Source: Quillaja saponaria
Lineage: Eukaryota > Streptophyta > Magnoliopsida > Fabales > Quillajaceae
Assembly: GCA_029379385.1 (NCBI GenBank)
Contig: CM055617.1
Coordinates: 13,425,532 to 13,489,531 of the forward strand
DNA: 64,000 nt
Direction of reading: 5' to 3'
The translations under genes and the position numbers were made by a program. This document shows positions 25,001 through 36,572 of the stretch, piece by piece. Under the pieces are notes generated by a model. That model made no database searches and had not been told where the DNA came from. It saw nothing but the letters and a program-made list of their open reading frames with translations. How positions within the stretch are numbered: position 1 is the stretch's first letter; every line of letters begins with the position of its first letter.

Positions 25001-25822
25001 ATTCCAAACATCGTCTAAAACAAGTAAAAATTTCTTTCCCATCAATCTATTTTTCAGGTCCAGTTGAAGCAAATTCAAATCCTTGATATCACAATTACAC
25101 AAAGTGATAGCCTCAATTACAGTCTTGGTTACCTTAAGCACATCAAATTCTTCAGAAACACATACCCATGCTTTAAGGTTAAAGTCCAGCTTCACCTTGT
25201 CATCATTATATACAAGCTGGGCTAATGTAGTTTTTCCAATCCCACCCATACCCACAATGGGAATCACAGATATCTTGTTATCATTGCTTGCATCATCTAA
25301 CAACAAGTTAATTATGTGATTTTTATCATTATCCCTGCCATACACTTCAGAAACTTCAACTAGAGACGTGGATGGTGTTTTTGTTGACAAATTCTCTCCT
25401 ACACCCTTTTCGAGGCGAAGAACATCTTTGTCTTTTGCAATAAATTCGACTTTGTTAAAGATCTCCTCTAGCCTAGCTCCTAACTCTCTATCATATGAAC
25501 CAAAATTGGTGGAAATGAAGCTTCGTACCTTCTTCTTGGTTTTAGCTTTAGTAGAAATTTCATCCAACAGATCGTCTGCCTCATAGACCGCGTCAGTGAG
25601 CCGATCGAGCCATCTCTTCACCTCAGGGTCCCGGATTTGCTTTTTCTCTGCATCATTGAGCACTGCATTAACAGAGTGGAGTGTTATCTCCAACCTTTCA
25701 AGCAATTTGTGATCCAATTTCTTGCCGCGGATGAAGTTGGAGACATCAGGTGAAGCCATTTTATCGAACAACGTTGAAAGAAAAGAAGAGAGAATAGCAC
25801 CACCCACAAGTTCAACAGCCAT
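22079..25822 (-). CDS. CC-NBS-LRR (CNL) disease resistance protein, RPP13-like 1 type, 1,247 aa
   Basis: A single open frame. I start it at ATG 25,822 because MAVELVGGAILSSFLSTLFD is the usual N-terminus of this CNL group. An in-frame ATG at 25,978 would add 52 unrelated residues and is probably leader. Domains by residue: Rx-type coiled-coil about 1-150, with an EDVID-like VYEADDLLDEI at 79-89; P-loop GMGGIGKTT 191-199; kinase-2 LLVLDDVW 266-273; RNBS-B GSKVIVTTR about 293-301; GLPLA 358-362; RNBS-D CFAYCSIFPKDYEF from about 415; MHD at 481-483. From about 560 to the end are irregular LRRs, with LRYLDLSSTNIKRLP and LRYLDISGTHLEEMP early and degenerate repeats later. All nucleotide-binding motifs are intact, so it looks functional. 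Such proteins are cytoplasmic or nuclear receptors that detect pathogen effectors and trigger cell death. There is no neighbouring paralogue in the window. Confidence 0.96.
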   Translation of the reverse strand: MAVELVGGAILSSFLSTLFDKMASPDVSNFIRGKKLDHKLLERLEITLHSVNAVLNDAEKKQIRDPEVKRWLDRLTDAVYEADDLLDEISTKAKTKKKVRSFISTNFGSYDRELGARLEEIFNKVEFIAKDKDVLRLEKGVGENLSTKTPSTSLVEVSEVYGRDNDKNHIINLLLDDASNDNKISVIPIVGMGGIGKTTLAQLVYNDDKVKLDFNLKAWVCVSEEFDVLKVTKTVIEAITLCNCDIKDLNLLQLDLKNRLMGKKFLLVLDDVWNENYVDWDTLCSPFRYGAQGSKVIVTTRSEKVALIMQTIPAYHLGHLSNQDCWLLFARHALGSNDSELDPSLERIGRGIVKKCQGLPLAAKTLGGLLRSKPNIKDWMIILKSDIWDLPENESKIIPALRLSYHYLPPNLKRCFAYCSIFPKDYEFQKEELILLWMAENFLQSSSKGKRLEEAGDEYFSDLVSRSFFQRSRSNNQWFVMHDLIHDLAKFVAGGFCFMSEDDDVHKLTTRIHHLSYDMLSTVTGFEHFCGAKNLRTFLPLNSMRVTLHLPKKVPDLLLLTFRCLRVFSLSGYEIDVLPSSIGQLIHLRYLDLSSTNIKRLPRSITALYNLQTLKLCRCENLTTLPKDMQDLVNLRYLDISGTHLEEMPTGMSRLKSIQFLSAFIVGDKKGSGIGELGELPNLCLSLSIQKLQHVSNAKDASEARLKEKKDLECLTLSWDLIAGTDNSQLERDIGVLGKLQPHTNLQKLRIGGYGGTRFPDWVGHRSYHCIVSLHIFNCRCCCQLPPLGQLLSLKKLRLESLDGLVIIGREFYKSDSSSRAPFLSLETLEFVGISSWKQWLSYEAKGEVDAFLNLQELKIRECPKLAGDLPTHLPSLTRLKIIGCEQLVYSLPRSSAMDELRIIRSKNVISLQELPLSPRSLTITGHRLLESMFKAMTLSETTRLQHLHVSDCSTAISFPQGCLPISLKTLKITNCRKLEFPILQRQCHMSLESLQIIGSCVSLISFSIDTFPSLKSLYIKQCENFASLSVSKGHLHHLKDMEIHDCPNFLFFPGEGLPAFCLNKLFISNCVKLKSLPKQMHSLLPALSKFYVQRCPEIESFPEGGLPPQLRSLEIRFCKKLFARQIDWNLPSLNYVCVSVENENIKSFPDEGLLPASLSVLYLHDLLSLERLDGKGIQHLASLKTLHICRCLRLKSLTEESLPASLKFLYIKGCPLLEKHCLNKKGKFWAKIAHIPLIFIDGKLIS

Positions 25823-27293
25823 AGTCGTCTTCGTCTTCTGGAACGTGAAAATCCAAATGAACCAAGCTTCTGAACGAAAGCTGTTGACTTTGGGGATTTC
25901 ATTTGTAGAGGGCGCAAAATTAATTGGAGTAAGACATTGCAAGTCAACCTCAGTTTTTTTTTTTTCCTGCAAATTCACAAATATTCAACTTTTATAACTC
26001 AGTCTTACCGTGCCTTAAATAAATTGCAGATCTTTCTCTTGAAATTTAATGATTTGACACTGAGGATATTTTAAAATGAAAATATTAAAATATAATATAT
26101 TTATTTTCTTTACACAATTGAGTCTTAAATACTTAAGCTTTTAATTTTTTTTTCTAGTTTTTTAATTTAAAATTTTAGTTTTTTTCCTAAAATAAAAAAT
26201 ATTTTACACATAAAAGTAAAACTAAGTTTGAATAGTAAATAAAATAAAGTTGGTTTTGTTTTTTTTTACTTACGATATGAAAATCTGAGATATAATTTAA
26301 AATAAAGTTTAAGCACTTGTAAAAAATAGACAACTAATTTATTAAATAGTTTTTTTCTTTAATTAAAAATATGAAAGAGGAGATGTAAACATCTTATCAA
26401 TTTTTAGAAGTTTTTTTCTTTAATTGATGATTAAGCAATTTTATTCTTGACTCCACCTTAGTTTTTTTTTTTTCCTTTTAAATGAGTTGAGGTCGGGCAT
26501 TATTTAATTACTCATTTAATAATAAGCTTAGGTCAAATTTGTAAAGCTTGGCTCGTAAGCTTACAATTTAGATTAATTTGATCTATATGATTAATATTTT
26601 AAATAAATATATTAACATGCAAGAAAAAACATGAATATCATCATGGCTTGTTGGTTAACCACCTTGCTCACCATTTATCCCCAAGTTTGATGCATTGACC
26701 TTATGAGAATTATTTTCTTTAATTTTTGTTAGAGAATGAGCCAAGCTTGAACTCACCTAAAATCTAACGAGCTGAGTGTTGGCTTGAGCTTGGCTTACTT
26801 ATGCCCTTAGAACCAACCCACGAACTCGATATTTTATATATAAATTAAAAAAGAAATCATATAATTATTAATTTTTTTATTAGCAAAAGGACCCTGATTT
26901 TATATTAAATTAAATCCAATGAAACAAAATTCTAGTCCAAAATGGCATACAATTCCAAATAAAACAAATACTCTTCCTCTTTCAAAACTACTTCCCAACC
27001 CCATACTCATCACTTTCCTTTTCATCAAAGACTTATTTTCCTATATAGAAACCAAATGTTAAAACAACCCCATGTACCACCCGATACAAGAATAGAAGGA
27101 AGGATATCGTACCAGAAATGAGACTTGTAGTTAGGATATTCTTTTGTTGAAAGCACAAGAGATAAAAGTATTTTACCATTGTATGTCACAATTTTCGAAA
27201 AATAAAATTATGCATATATGAATCTTCAAAATGAGTATAGGAGTCTTCAAAATAGATATGTGAAACTATAGGTATATCCATATATGGGTCTAT
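25823..27293. other. Upstream region of the CNL gene and AT-rich intergenic DNA
   Basis: Contains the CNL leader and presumably its promoter. The rest is poly-T and AT-rich without a gene. At about 26,480-26,830 there is a degenerate GCTTGAGCTTGG-rich segment reminiscent of old MITE sequence, without clear ends. Confidence 0.5.
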
Positions 27294-27862
27294 TCAATAT
27301 TTTAAAAACCGGACAAGTGATCGACTTGAAAAAAATTTAGGGTCTCGGGTCACTAGTTCAACCAAGGTCGGACCGGATGACTTTATAAATATATTTAATT
27401 ATATATTTTAAATTTTTATTATATAATTTTTTTATTAATTATAAATACTAAATACACAATAAAAAAAAATATTATTCATTAAATAATAAGAAAATCAAAT
27501 CACAAATAGTCAATTATTGTTATTAGAAGTTATTACAACAATTGATTGGTTTATTATTGATCATAACATTCAAGTTTTAACTTATCAAAATAATAAATAT
27601 AATATCAATAAATACGATTGTTTAACTAATCTTTAATATAAAATACAAATATTTCACTAATCCTTAATACAAATAATATTTTTATATATATAAAAAATCG
27701 ACTCGGGTTAATTAACTCAGCATCCATTTTACTTGTTCTTCCGGTTCTTACGATTTTTACCAGTCCAACCACTAAGATGGTTCTTTGGTTCAAACTAGTC
27801 CAATTTGTCACCCAGGTAATTGTCCAACCGGACAGGTTGGTTCGATTTTCAAAATATTGGGT
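27294..27862. mobile_element. MITE-like element, about 570 bp
   Basis: The left end TCAATATTTTAAAAACCGGAC matches the complement of the right end (CCAATATTTTGAAAATCGAACC), and inner blocks also mirror (GACCGG/CCGGTT, GGGTCACTAGTTCAACC versus GGTTCAAACTAGTCC). Plant genomes carry many short elements with this type of CAATATTTT-AAACCGG terminus. It is noncoding, and I see no certain target duplication. Confidence 0.5.
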
Positions 27863-28019
27863 TTATTGATCTTCGAACCCTTCACAAACCTAAGCAGGTA
27901 AAATCTTTAAATACCCGGACCCCGTTAATTACATGCCTAATCAAGTAAAATACGAATTCCTTTGGGACATGCTAGTGATGAATTAGCCTATTGCCATTCC
28001 TAATTTTCTAATTACTAGA

Positions 28020-29180
28020 TGATTTCATGAAACTGACCGAGTGCGGATGCTCGAGTTAAAACTTTATTACGGGTTGATTGACCTAAATGACTTTGTTACT
28101 GGCTTCATATCCCTTATGCTTCTTCACAGGATGTCAAACTAGATGATGTGCTGAGCACTCTCTTTTGCCTTAAAGGATACAACTCGAAGATGGTTCGTCG
28201 GACTCCTAGTTTGGTCGATCTCCAATTTCAACCGACTAGCTTCATCCTTTAGAAGACACTTTATGACAAACAAGAAGTAGTAGAAGGATGCCTCGAATTT
28301 GCTAACAATTAAGCAGTGCTAGCAAAAGTCGTTGAAGGAGTTTATGGTCAGGTTCAATACTAGCGTGCTAGAGGTAGGGGATGCCAACCCTCAGGTGGTG
28401 ATGACAACCTTAAAAGTCGGAGTTCATAGTTCAGGTATGAACTTAATAAGAGGACCCCTACCATGGTGAAGGAAATATTGCGAATGGTAGAGGAGTATAT
28501 CAATGTTGAGGAAGCAGAAAAGGGTTTAGCAGATCAATTCCAGTATAAGAGCAAGTGAAGGCATTCCTTTGATACTTGCCTGACCTTCTGACACAGGGCC
28601 CCCAAGATCGGATTGGAGACCTAAAACCCTTCGAGACCTATATATCATAACTACAAAGTTTTGAATAAGCCATAATCAGCAGTTCTTATAGAGATAAAGC
28701 AAAAAGATTATGTCAGTTGGTTTTCGGCATAGAAAGAAAAAGTTTTTAGGAAAGATGATGATAAATCTTGTGCTTTTCACATGACTAATGGACACTCGAC
28801 CGAAAAAAGTTAGAAATTAAGATAAGAGATTGAAACACTGATACATTAGGGCTACCTTAAAGGCATACTCAAGCAACGAGGGGAAGAAATGATCATACAA
28901 GAGGAAGCCAAGGTGGGAAGCAGGAGAGTGAAGACCAGTTAAGAAGAAAGTCAGAGCCCAAAAGGGATAACCAAGATCCCTGGTACGATAAGAGGAACCC
29001 CACCATTGCCACCATTTATAACATATCCGGTGGGATGCAAACGAGTCAGACATTCGATCGAGCACATACCGGTGGTACATCTAATCGGGCACATGCTAAG
29101 TAACATATAAGTGCTATAGTGCATTTCCACACAAGTGGAATGCCTCACCCCATAGAAAATACTATGTGTAACAATTTCAT
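28020..29180 (+). pseudogene. Decayed Ty3/gypsy gag remnant
   Basis: Translating across stops and shifts gives, in order: ALSFALKDTTRRWFVGL then SISNFNRLASSFRRHF (28,150-28,270), matching the gypsy gag pattern 'A-x-x-WF-x-x-L-x-x-x-SI-x-x-F-x-x-L-x-x-x-F'; EFMVRFNTSVLEVGD (about 28,340); EILRMVEEYINVEEAEKGL (about 28,470-28,530); a CAFHMTNGHSTE-like zinc-knuckle-region relic followed by IETLI and GYL (about 28,770-28,860); and a TIYNISGGMQTS segment (about 29,010). There are several stops and no pol. The order is that of a plant gypsy gag, so this is a relic. Confidence 0.75.
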
Positions 29181-31502
29181 TTATGCATTTCAATTTAGTG
29201 CATTTCATATCTTTTAATAAAATTGTGTTTACCCGTACTATGCAACAACTTTTAGCTTTATCCCATGTAGAAATTTATGCTTACAATTCTAAAATGATGA
29301 AGATAAGTACTCACTCAAGCTTCAAATGCTGGCCAAGCAAATTAACAAACAGCTTTTCAGTTGCACAGTTCTTGGAAAAAGTGGCATCCAATATGTCTCT
29401 CTTTTGAGACTATAAAGGTTCAGATAAAATAACCTGACCCCGAGTAGAGGCATAAATAGCTATTCAGCTTTCCCCGTTTATCAAACGAGGGTCCCTCGAA
29501 TACTAAATTGCCAAAAGTACTTGGTTTTCACCTAACCTAGAGAAAGAGCCTGAGGAGATAAGATAGGCTAAAATGCCTATAGTCATACTCGGGTAGGATG
29601 GACCAAAATGCTGGAGCCCAGGCAAAGCACCCAGATAAATCAAGTGGCTACAAAGCCAGTACAACATTAACAATCTTGGTCTTTTCACCCCTATTACTCA
29701 AAGCAAACAATCAATCTCAAGTTTTCACCCATAATTGCTCATAGTAAGGTTAATAAGCCAATGCCTGGACAAAGGGCAAGTAAAAGCATTTCCCTAATCA
29801 CAGTGTGAACTAGGTCAACTAAAATGCCACCACCTTGAAAAAGAATATCTCAGAGCACAAACTGTGACCAAGATAGGCTACATGTCAGCACTTTGATTAT
29901 ATGAATATCAATAGGTAAATTGCAAGCATAGTAAAGACAAAATAGGATAACATGGCAAAGTATGCTATAAAAATTTGCAGCATGGCATATGGGCCCTTCT
30001 AGGAAACACCCCAAAGTACAGACTAGGCAATACATAAAATAGTAAGCCCGCATAATGGAAATTGAAGTGACTGGCCGTCTATTAGAAGAATGGACCAGTC
30101 TGTCACGAGTTGCTTTGGAGAAGACCGATTGATCTCAGTCCCTCAAAAGGACTAACCAGTCGAGGAGCTGAAGGGAATGTTGGAGAATGTTAGGGTGTGT
30201 GGGGGTCAAGCTTGGTGAGAAGGAAGGTATGTGGCTTATTGACTAAAGAGGGTTGATAATTTGAGGGGCTCGAATGGTTGAAGAACTCTCAAGGACTAAC
30301 TGGCCAAAGGAGCACAAGGCACAATTGGTGCTTTAGTATGGAGGTTTTTAACTGTTCAAGAGGAAAAGGTGTGTGATCGATTGGTTATTATGGTAGGCTA
30401 TCCGATTGGGTAGAGCAAAAAGGAATATTACAAATCAGTACTATGGTTAAAGCAAACCGTTAATGCGAGGAGGTGTATCAAGATCTGATCGGTCTTCCAA
30501 TGCCTTTGGATTGATTAAATAAGTATACTAAGGCTTGGTCAGACTACTTCAATCTTGCTGTCCTTCTTTGGCAGTGAAGGGTCGCTTGTTGACAGATTTA
30601 GGAGGTTTTGAGGTAAAAGTTTGGTGGGGTGCTAAACCAACGGGCTAAGAAGAAATTTGTATAAGGCCGACCATCCAAAAAGGTGAAGGGAAACTGAACT
30701 GAACCAGTCATATAGAAGGGAGTATAAGCTTTGTGGATGGATGGAAGTAAAAAGTTTTGGAGGTATGATGAATAAAAAAAAAAAAAAAAAAAAAACCTTT
30801 GAGGGTTGTGAAAAGATTGAGCTGCCAAGAGGCTATGTGACTAATTGGCCTAGTAGCTAGAAGAGAACATGGACCTGGATAGGATTGATTAGGATATGGT
30901 TCACGTGGTTATAGTTTGATTTACATTGTCCAAGCAAAATCACATGGATATTGACTTGTTGGATGTACATTTGCACTTACCATATATATTTTGATCTATT
31001 TTAGTGGTTTGGCATGGGTACATCAAGATTCTATGTGTTGATTGCACCTTTTTTTTGTCTTTGACATGAATGAGGATATATGGGTGTGTTAGTTTTTTGG
31101 TGTATAAATGTTTCAATGTTTTGATAATGTGTTTATATGAATGGAATCATTAAAAAATCATGACAATGTCAAATGAAAGAATTGTTGGATCTACGAAGAT
31201 AATGAGATTTTAGGACAAAGCTTCAATTTAACTTAAACACGGTTCAAATAATTTCTCTTATACAGGGAAGGACAAGGTTAAGGACAAATTACAAAAGAGA
31301 AGAAGGGGAAGGTAGTGGCAGAGTGACCGGCCGTGCACGTACATGCACCGATCGGTCACGTGAGGTGTATGGAAGGAACGTGTGTTGTTGAAGGTTTATT
31401 CTTTATGATTAGTAAATATGTGTACATCTCGCAGTAAGCAGGTCAGGTCACAATCTTTAATAATCCAAAATCTTACAGTCCTTGGACTAATTTTTTTAGG
31501 GA
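29181..31502. other. Transposon-derived-looking noncoding DNA
   Basis: Less AT-rich than its surroundings and in line with the gag remnant upstream, but I find no pol domain. It probably represents untranslated gypsy sequence. A run of about 21 A lies at 30,775-30,795. Confidence 0.4.
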
Positions 31503-31790
31503 GACTATGATAATACCATATATATAACATTAGCCAATCGCATGACGACACGTGGTAATTTAGCTCTCATAACTACGTGTACAGTTAGCATGACACATGG
31601 CATCCAGTCATTGGTCACGACATCCTATATAAAGGCAATGCACACTTCCCAAAAAGGTAACAAAAACTTACTTTTGAGATTAGAGAGATATTATTTTCTT
31701 AATCAAACCTTAATAGAAGCATTGAAATGTCTCTGTGTATTACCTGGTCACCTTGTTTAATGTTATGCACACTTGCACGGTCGAAGAATT
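31503..31790 (+). repeat. LTR-like fragment (promoter/R region)
   Basis: Short spaced motifs typical of gypsy LTRs: ACGACACGTGG and GACACATGGC blocks, then a TATA box CTATATAAAGGC at about 31,625. The sequence that follows has CTTACTTTTGAGA and ends in CACCTTGTTTAATG. It lies downstream of the gag relic in the same orientation, but LTR ends are not identifiable. Confidence 0.4.
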
Positions 31791-32029
31791 GACAACTGTT
31801 TATCATGTCAGTACTGTCAGATTGTGTTTTAACAGGAACCATATTAATTTGAAATTGAACAAACAATAGTCAATTGTGATAATCGATATTGAAAGGATGA
31901 AATTGAAATATGAAGAAAATTATAGAGACCAAAAGAGTAATTAAGTCATTTTGATTTAATTGATTAGTCTGATGCTAACTACAAATTGGACATAATAGTA
32001 CTAGTGACACTTTCTAATTTCTAGGTTTC

Positions 32030-32345
32030 TTTTTAATATCTTAGTTTAGTAAGAAGCAACATTCAGTGGCACTCTTTACAACTGAAACTGAATCTGTGGT
32101 AGCATAGAATTGTTGTGCTCAACTGTTTTGGATGAAGCAAAAATTGAAAGATTCCAACTTGTTTTTCAAAGAAATTTATCATTGTGTGATAACATAAGTG
32201 CTAGCAATTTAACATAAAATCCTATCCAGCACCCTAGAACAAAACATATTGAAACATGTCATCATTTTATTATAGATCATGCTAAAATGTGATATTTCAT
32301 TGCTAAATCTAAAAATAAGTTAGTTGATTTTGTTACAAAACATTG
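32030..32345 (+). pseudogene. Ty1/copia RNase H remnant
   Basis: Reads KKQHSVALFTTETESVVA, stop, NCCAQLFWMKQKLKDSN. This is the plant copia RNase H motif KKQ-x-S-V-A-L-S-T-x-E-A-E followed by CCAQLLWMKQ. The decayed continuation has EQNILKHVII (from S-R-T-K-H-I-D-I-R) and LVDFVTKH-like words at the tail. Multiple stops mark it as dead. Confidence 0.7.
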
Positions 32346-35084
32346 AAGTATTTAACTTCGACCTTAACACAGGTGCGATGGAGGTTTTCCAAATATAGGA
32401 TGGTACCTTAACACAAGTGTAAGAATTCTTGTTGTTTGATGAGTTAGTTTAAAGATTAGGTGAATTGGAATATGAATATAATTGAAATTTGAGGATTTAT
32501 GTTGAATTATTGGAATAGATATATATATCCACACACACACCTCAATGGAGGTAAATTATACACTCAAGATGTTTGTAAAAATGCCGAAATGAAACTAGTT
32601 GTAATAGAATGAGTAAAATTTGGTAAGTTCAAACTCTTATGGTTAAGGGTTATTTGAATAAGAATTGAAAGTTTAGAGTAAATAGGTATTGAAATGTTAT
32701 TTAGTTGCTTGAATACAAGGAAGCTTGGAGGATGATACAAGAATGAGAACATAATGGATATAAGTAAGAGAAAAAGGAACTAGTTATAATCTTATAAGTA
32801 AAACTTGGTAGATTTAATTCTTGGTGATTAGTTGTTATTTGAATTTAAATAAAAAGTTCATAAACAAGAGCAAAGAATGGTTGGTTAATATTGTGGGTTA
32901 AGGAGTTAATGAAAGTGAGTAGTTTGAAAATACAAGAGAGTTAAGGAGACGTCATTGATCTGAAACTGAAGATGAGCTTATACACACTATTGATGATATT
33001 AACAAGATGATCTCTCAAAATGAGTTAAGTTTAGACATTTTGGTATATTGTGTGAAAAAAATGATGTTCAATTCATGGCATTCCTTGGTGCACCGTCTCA
33101 AACTAGTTTTGAAGTTACAACTAGTAAAAAAAAATGTAAAGACATCAAATGATGAAAAAAAAAGTTCAAGTTATTAAAGATGCATTTCGCGATGTTGCTA
33201 AAGCACATATATAGTAAAATGTTATTTACGACAAGGTGAAGTAATGACTTCCAATTTCAAAACATGAGATATGAAGTGTTTTAACTGATTTAGAAATTGA
33301 GTCCACTTGTTGACTACTGCTTATCTTTACTTAGTTAAAAATCCTAACAAGTTAAGAGCAATACTTGAATGTTCATGGGAGAGGCGCAAAGAGATACTGT
33401 TACAAATGGTATTTGCTTCTTCTTGCAGTTCGAATTTTTGGAGTATTTTGTAATTGTTAGTCAATGCGGGTTGAAATTGAATTATATTGAAACTTGTTAT
33501 TGTCATCACTTTTGAGCTGTATTTTGGTTAGTAAGAAACTTTTAGTTTTGGACATTTATTTGTGGGTGAAAAAAGAACATTTATCTATCTTGTTGGTTTA
33601 TTTTGGTATTGTAGAAATTTTTATTTATTTATTATTATTATTATTATTTTTATATGGATGAAAGTTGAGCTTATTTTAATGTTGTTTTTTAATATATTGC
33701 AAATGTGTCTACTATAAAAAATTATTATCTTGGACAGAACATCTCTATTTTTTAAATGCTACCACATATGGATTGCTTGAGATATAGATTTTTTAAATGC
33801 CAGCATAATTTATTGATTTTAAATCAATAAATTAGAGTTAGAATTATTCATTAGAAGTTCAAAAAATTAAAGAATATTGCCGATTAAGTAAGCTCATATT
33901 CTAGGTTTGGTTGTGAAAGCATCATATTATTTTATTTTTATTTTTTCAGTTACGGTACAGATCAGGTGAAATAAAAGATCTAACAGGAATAACAATAAAT
34001 GTAGCTTTATCATGACTAAGTATTATTTAAGTTTAATAAAGAGTATAATTATAAAATTATATGTATCATTTTTTTTCCTTTCCACTCTAACTCGAAATAA
34101 GAACTTTATCATTTGTTTCCAAAATTTAAATACTAGTATATTCACACGCATTCTCGTGCATGCTCAAATGAATCAAATACCGTTTGTAACAATATCTCTT
34201 TACACCTCTCCCATGATCACAAATCAACAGTAAATCCAACTATATTATACACTACCAATGCTCATTATACAACAACAAATGAAAACAAAAAGGCACCATT
34301 GACCTACTACAGATAATTAACATCATTACATTGTACTTGATAATGTCTAAATACTTGAATTATAAATTGCATACGCAACATATACAGGTAAGGATACGCA
34401 ACTGAGAGTATTATATAGACCAAGAAATATTAAGTGATTAATGGTAAATGTATAAAAAAAGAAGAAGTAATTTTATTGTGGATTTAGGAAACCATGGACG
34501 AGAAAAATGGTATATAGAAGTGGTGATACCGAAGAGCTTCACATCATAATATCATTTATGAAAATAAAATAAAATGATATGTTTAATTTTATTGCTTACA
34601 TTGAAAAATACTTTGCCTATATAATGCATCACTGTATCTAATGATATGTATTTTACATTAAAAAAAAAAAATTTAGAAAAAAGATGCAGTAAGGAAAACA
34701 GAATGAGAAGTAAAATTGAAAAATAAAATAAAGTGGCACAAATTCATTGGGTTCTTTATATGGTTAGAAAAGTTCCAGTTTATATCATCCTATTTCTTAA
34801 GCCAAATGCTAATTAGAATCATAGAAAGCATGATAATTGTATACTAAATCCTATAAATCAAATAACTTACTCAATTCAGATATGATCCTTGTAAGTAGCG
34901 CCCATTGCCTAATTTTTTTTTTTAACCTAAACAAATATTTTAAGGACATTTCTTAAAAAAAAAATTTGTATAAACTTGTTAGAAAACAATTTATGTTTGT
35001 ATTAAAAAAGATTTTAGATAGAGAATAGAGTTCATCTCTAAGAACACATTCGACTTCTAGAGTTTCCTAGTTTTTTGGTATATG
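32346..35084. other. AT-rich intergenic DNA, no gene seen
   Basis: Only short low-complexity frames; no domain recognised. One member of a 64-bp direct repeat lies at 34,226-34,289. Confidence 0.5.
34226..34289 (+). repeat. 64-bp direct repeat, copy 1
   Basis: AACAGTAAATCCAAC through GAAAACAAA recurs nearly unchanged at 35,186-35,249, 960 bp downstream. The second copy sits just before the palindromes, so this marks a local duplication of that flank. Confidence 0.7.
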
Positions 35085-35378
35085 CATAAGAAAATTAAAC
35101 ATAAAGCCAACTCAATGTTTTTTATAGTCAACTCAGTTGGATTGCAAGAGATAAATAGTTATTAAATAAAGAAATTTTTTCTCAAAACAGTAAATCCAAC
35201 TCTATTATGCACTACCAATGCTCATTATACAACAACAAATGAAAACAAATAACTTTAGGTCAGCTACTGTATCATAAGAAAATTAAACATAGAGCTAACT
35301 TAATGTTTTTTATAGTCAACTCAGTTAGATTGCAAGAGATAAATAATTATTAATTAAAGAAATTTTTTCCCAAAACAT
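35085..35378 (+). repeat. Two direct copies of a ~105-bp unit, period 188 bp
   Basis: 35,085-35,188 and 35,273-35,378 align with few differences (CATAAGAAAATTAAACATA, then ATAGTCAACTCAGTT). The spacer between them is the second copy of the 64-bp repeat. Confidence 0.75.
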
Positions 35379-35394
35379 ACTTTTGCTGAAGTGC

Positions 35395-36560
35395 AGTAAT
35401 ATTTTTTTAGAACATACTTTTAGCCATAAAACATGAATCATTGTATTTTTGTGGGAATTTTCAACACTCCAATCTTAAAAAGAAAAAAGAACCAAAGAGG
35501 ATGTCACCATCATATTCAATATTCTCCAATCATCAATTTTTTTCTAAATCTTGAACTGACAATAAATTTAAACTATTTATCTTGAAACTTTGCATAAGAA
35601 AAAACAAATAGAAACTTAAGAGAATGAGGGATAACCATGCACTAATGCATTAAAAAATTGAGACAAAGGGGATCATCACTTAAAACCAGAGCAAATCATC
35701 AATATAAATAATAGTGAAATGATTGTGCATTTACTTTGTGAAATAGGCTTAACTTGTTGGCATATAAAACCAGTTCTGAAACATTTCAACTCTATCTGCA
35801 ATCCTTTTTCATTTGTAGCTGGTAGATACAAATTCAAAATTTTACACACGGTATCAAAATAAGAAACGTAAAACAACAACTAACATCTCTGTTCGGTTTC
35901 ACAAAATACTCCTGCAAATAAAACAATTCAATTTTTTTCTCATAAATTGGACAAAAAGTAACCATTGGATTAAAAGAAAAATTAATGAACACAAATGTTT
36001 CATGTTGGTATACCATGCACATGAAACATTTGTGTTTCATTAATTTTGTTTTAATCCAATGGTTACTTTCTTATTTTGATACTGTAAGTGAAATTTTGTA
36101 ATCTGCCAGATGCAAATGAAAAAGTATGCAAATTTAAAGTGTAAATTTTTTAGAACTTGTTTTATATTCCAATAAGGTAAACCTATTTCACAAAGTAAAT
36201 GCACAATCATTTCATGATAATTTCTATTTATGATTTTCTCTGATTTTAGGTGATGATCCCCCTTTGTCTCACTTTTTTTTTTCCCGTTGTTGCATGGATG
36301 CATGGTTATTCTTCATCGTTTTAAACTTATACTTTTTTTGTTATGCAAAGTTTCAAGATAAATAGTTTAAATTTATTGTCATTTTTCCCAAAAAAAAAAA
36401 AAAACCTGATGATTAGAGCACCTTGACTCTGATGGTGTGATATTCTCTTTGGTTCTTTTTTCATTTTAAGATTGAGAGTGTTAAAAATTCCTACAAATGA
36501 TCACCTTAAAAATACAATGATTCCTGTTTTATGGCAAAACGTAAGTTCAAAAAAATAAAG
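35395..36560. repeat. Imperfect palindrome with ~0.55-0.6 kb arms
   Basis: The arm 35,395-36,004 matches the complement of 36,020-36,560. Shared blocks include GCCATAAAACA plus GAATCATTGTATTTTT, AAAGAACCAAAGAG, GGATCATCAC, GTGCATTTACTTTGTGAAAT and GTAACCATTGGATTAAAA. The axis is the short perfect palindrome TGGTATACCA at 36,006-36,015, flanked by CACAAATGTTTCATG and its complement. The innermost region is nearly perfect and divergence grows outward. No coding content is recognised. Confidence 0.85.
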
Positions 36561-36572
36561 TGAGACTTTCAG

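Noticed and set aside
22426..25586. Several plus-strand frames of 65-81 codons opposite the CNL gene
   Set aside because: Antisense shadows of a long conserved coding frame.
29183..29407. Open frames of 61-87 codons across 28.8-30.9 kb as possible genes
   Set aside because: Short and without domains, lying in decayed gypsy DNA. Frames conflict on both strands.
34012..34233. 73-codon frame before the palindromes
   Set aside because: Low-complexity AT-rich sequence, no recognised motif.
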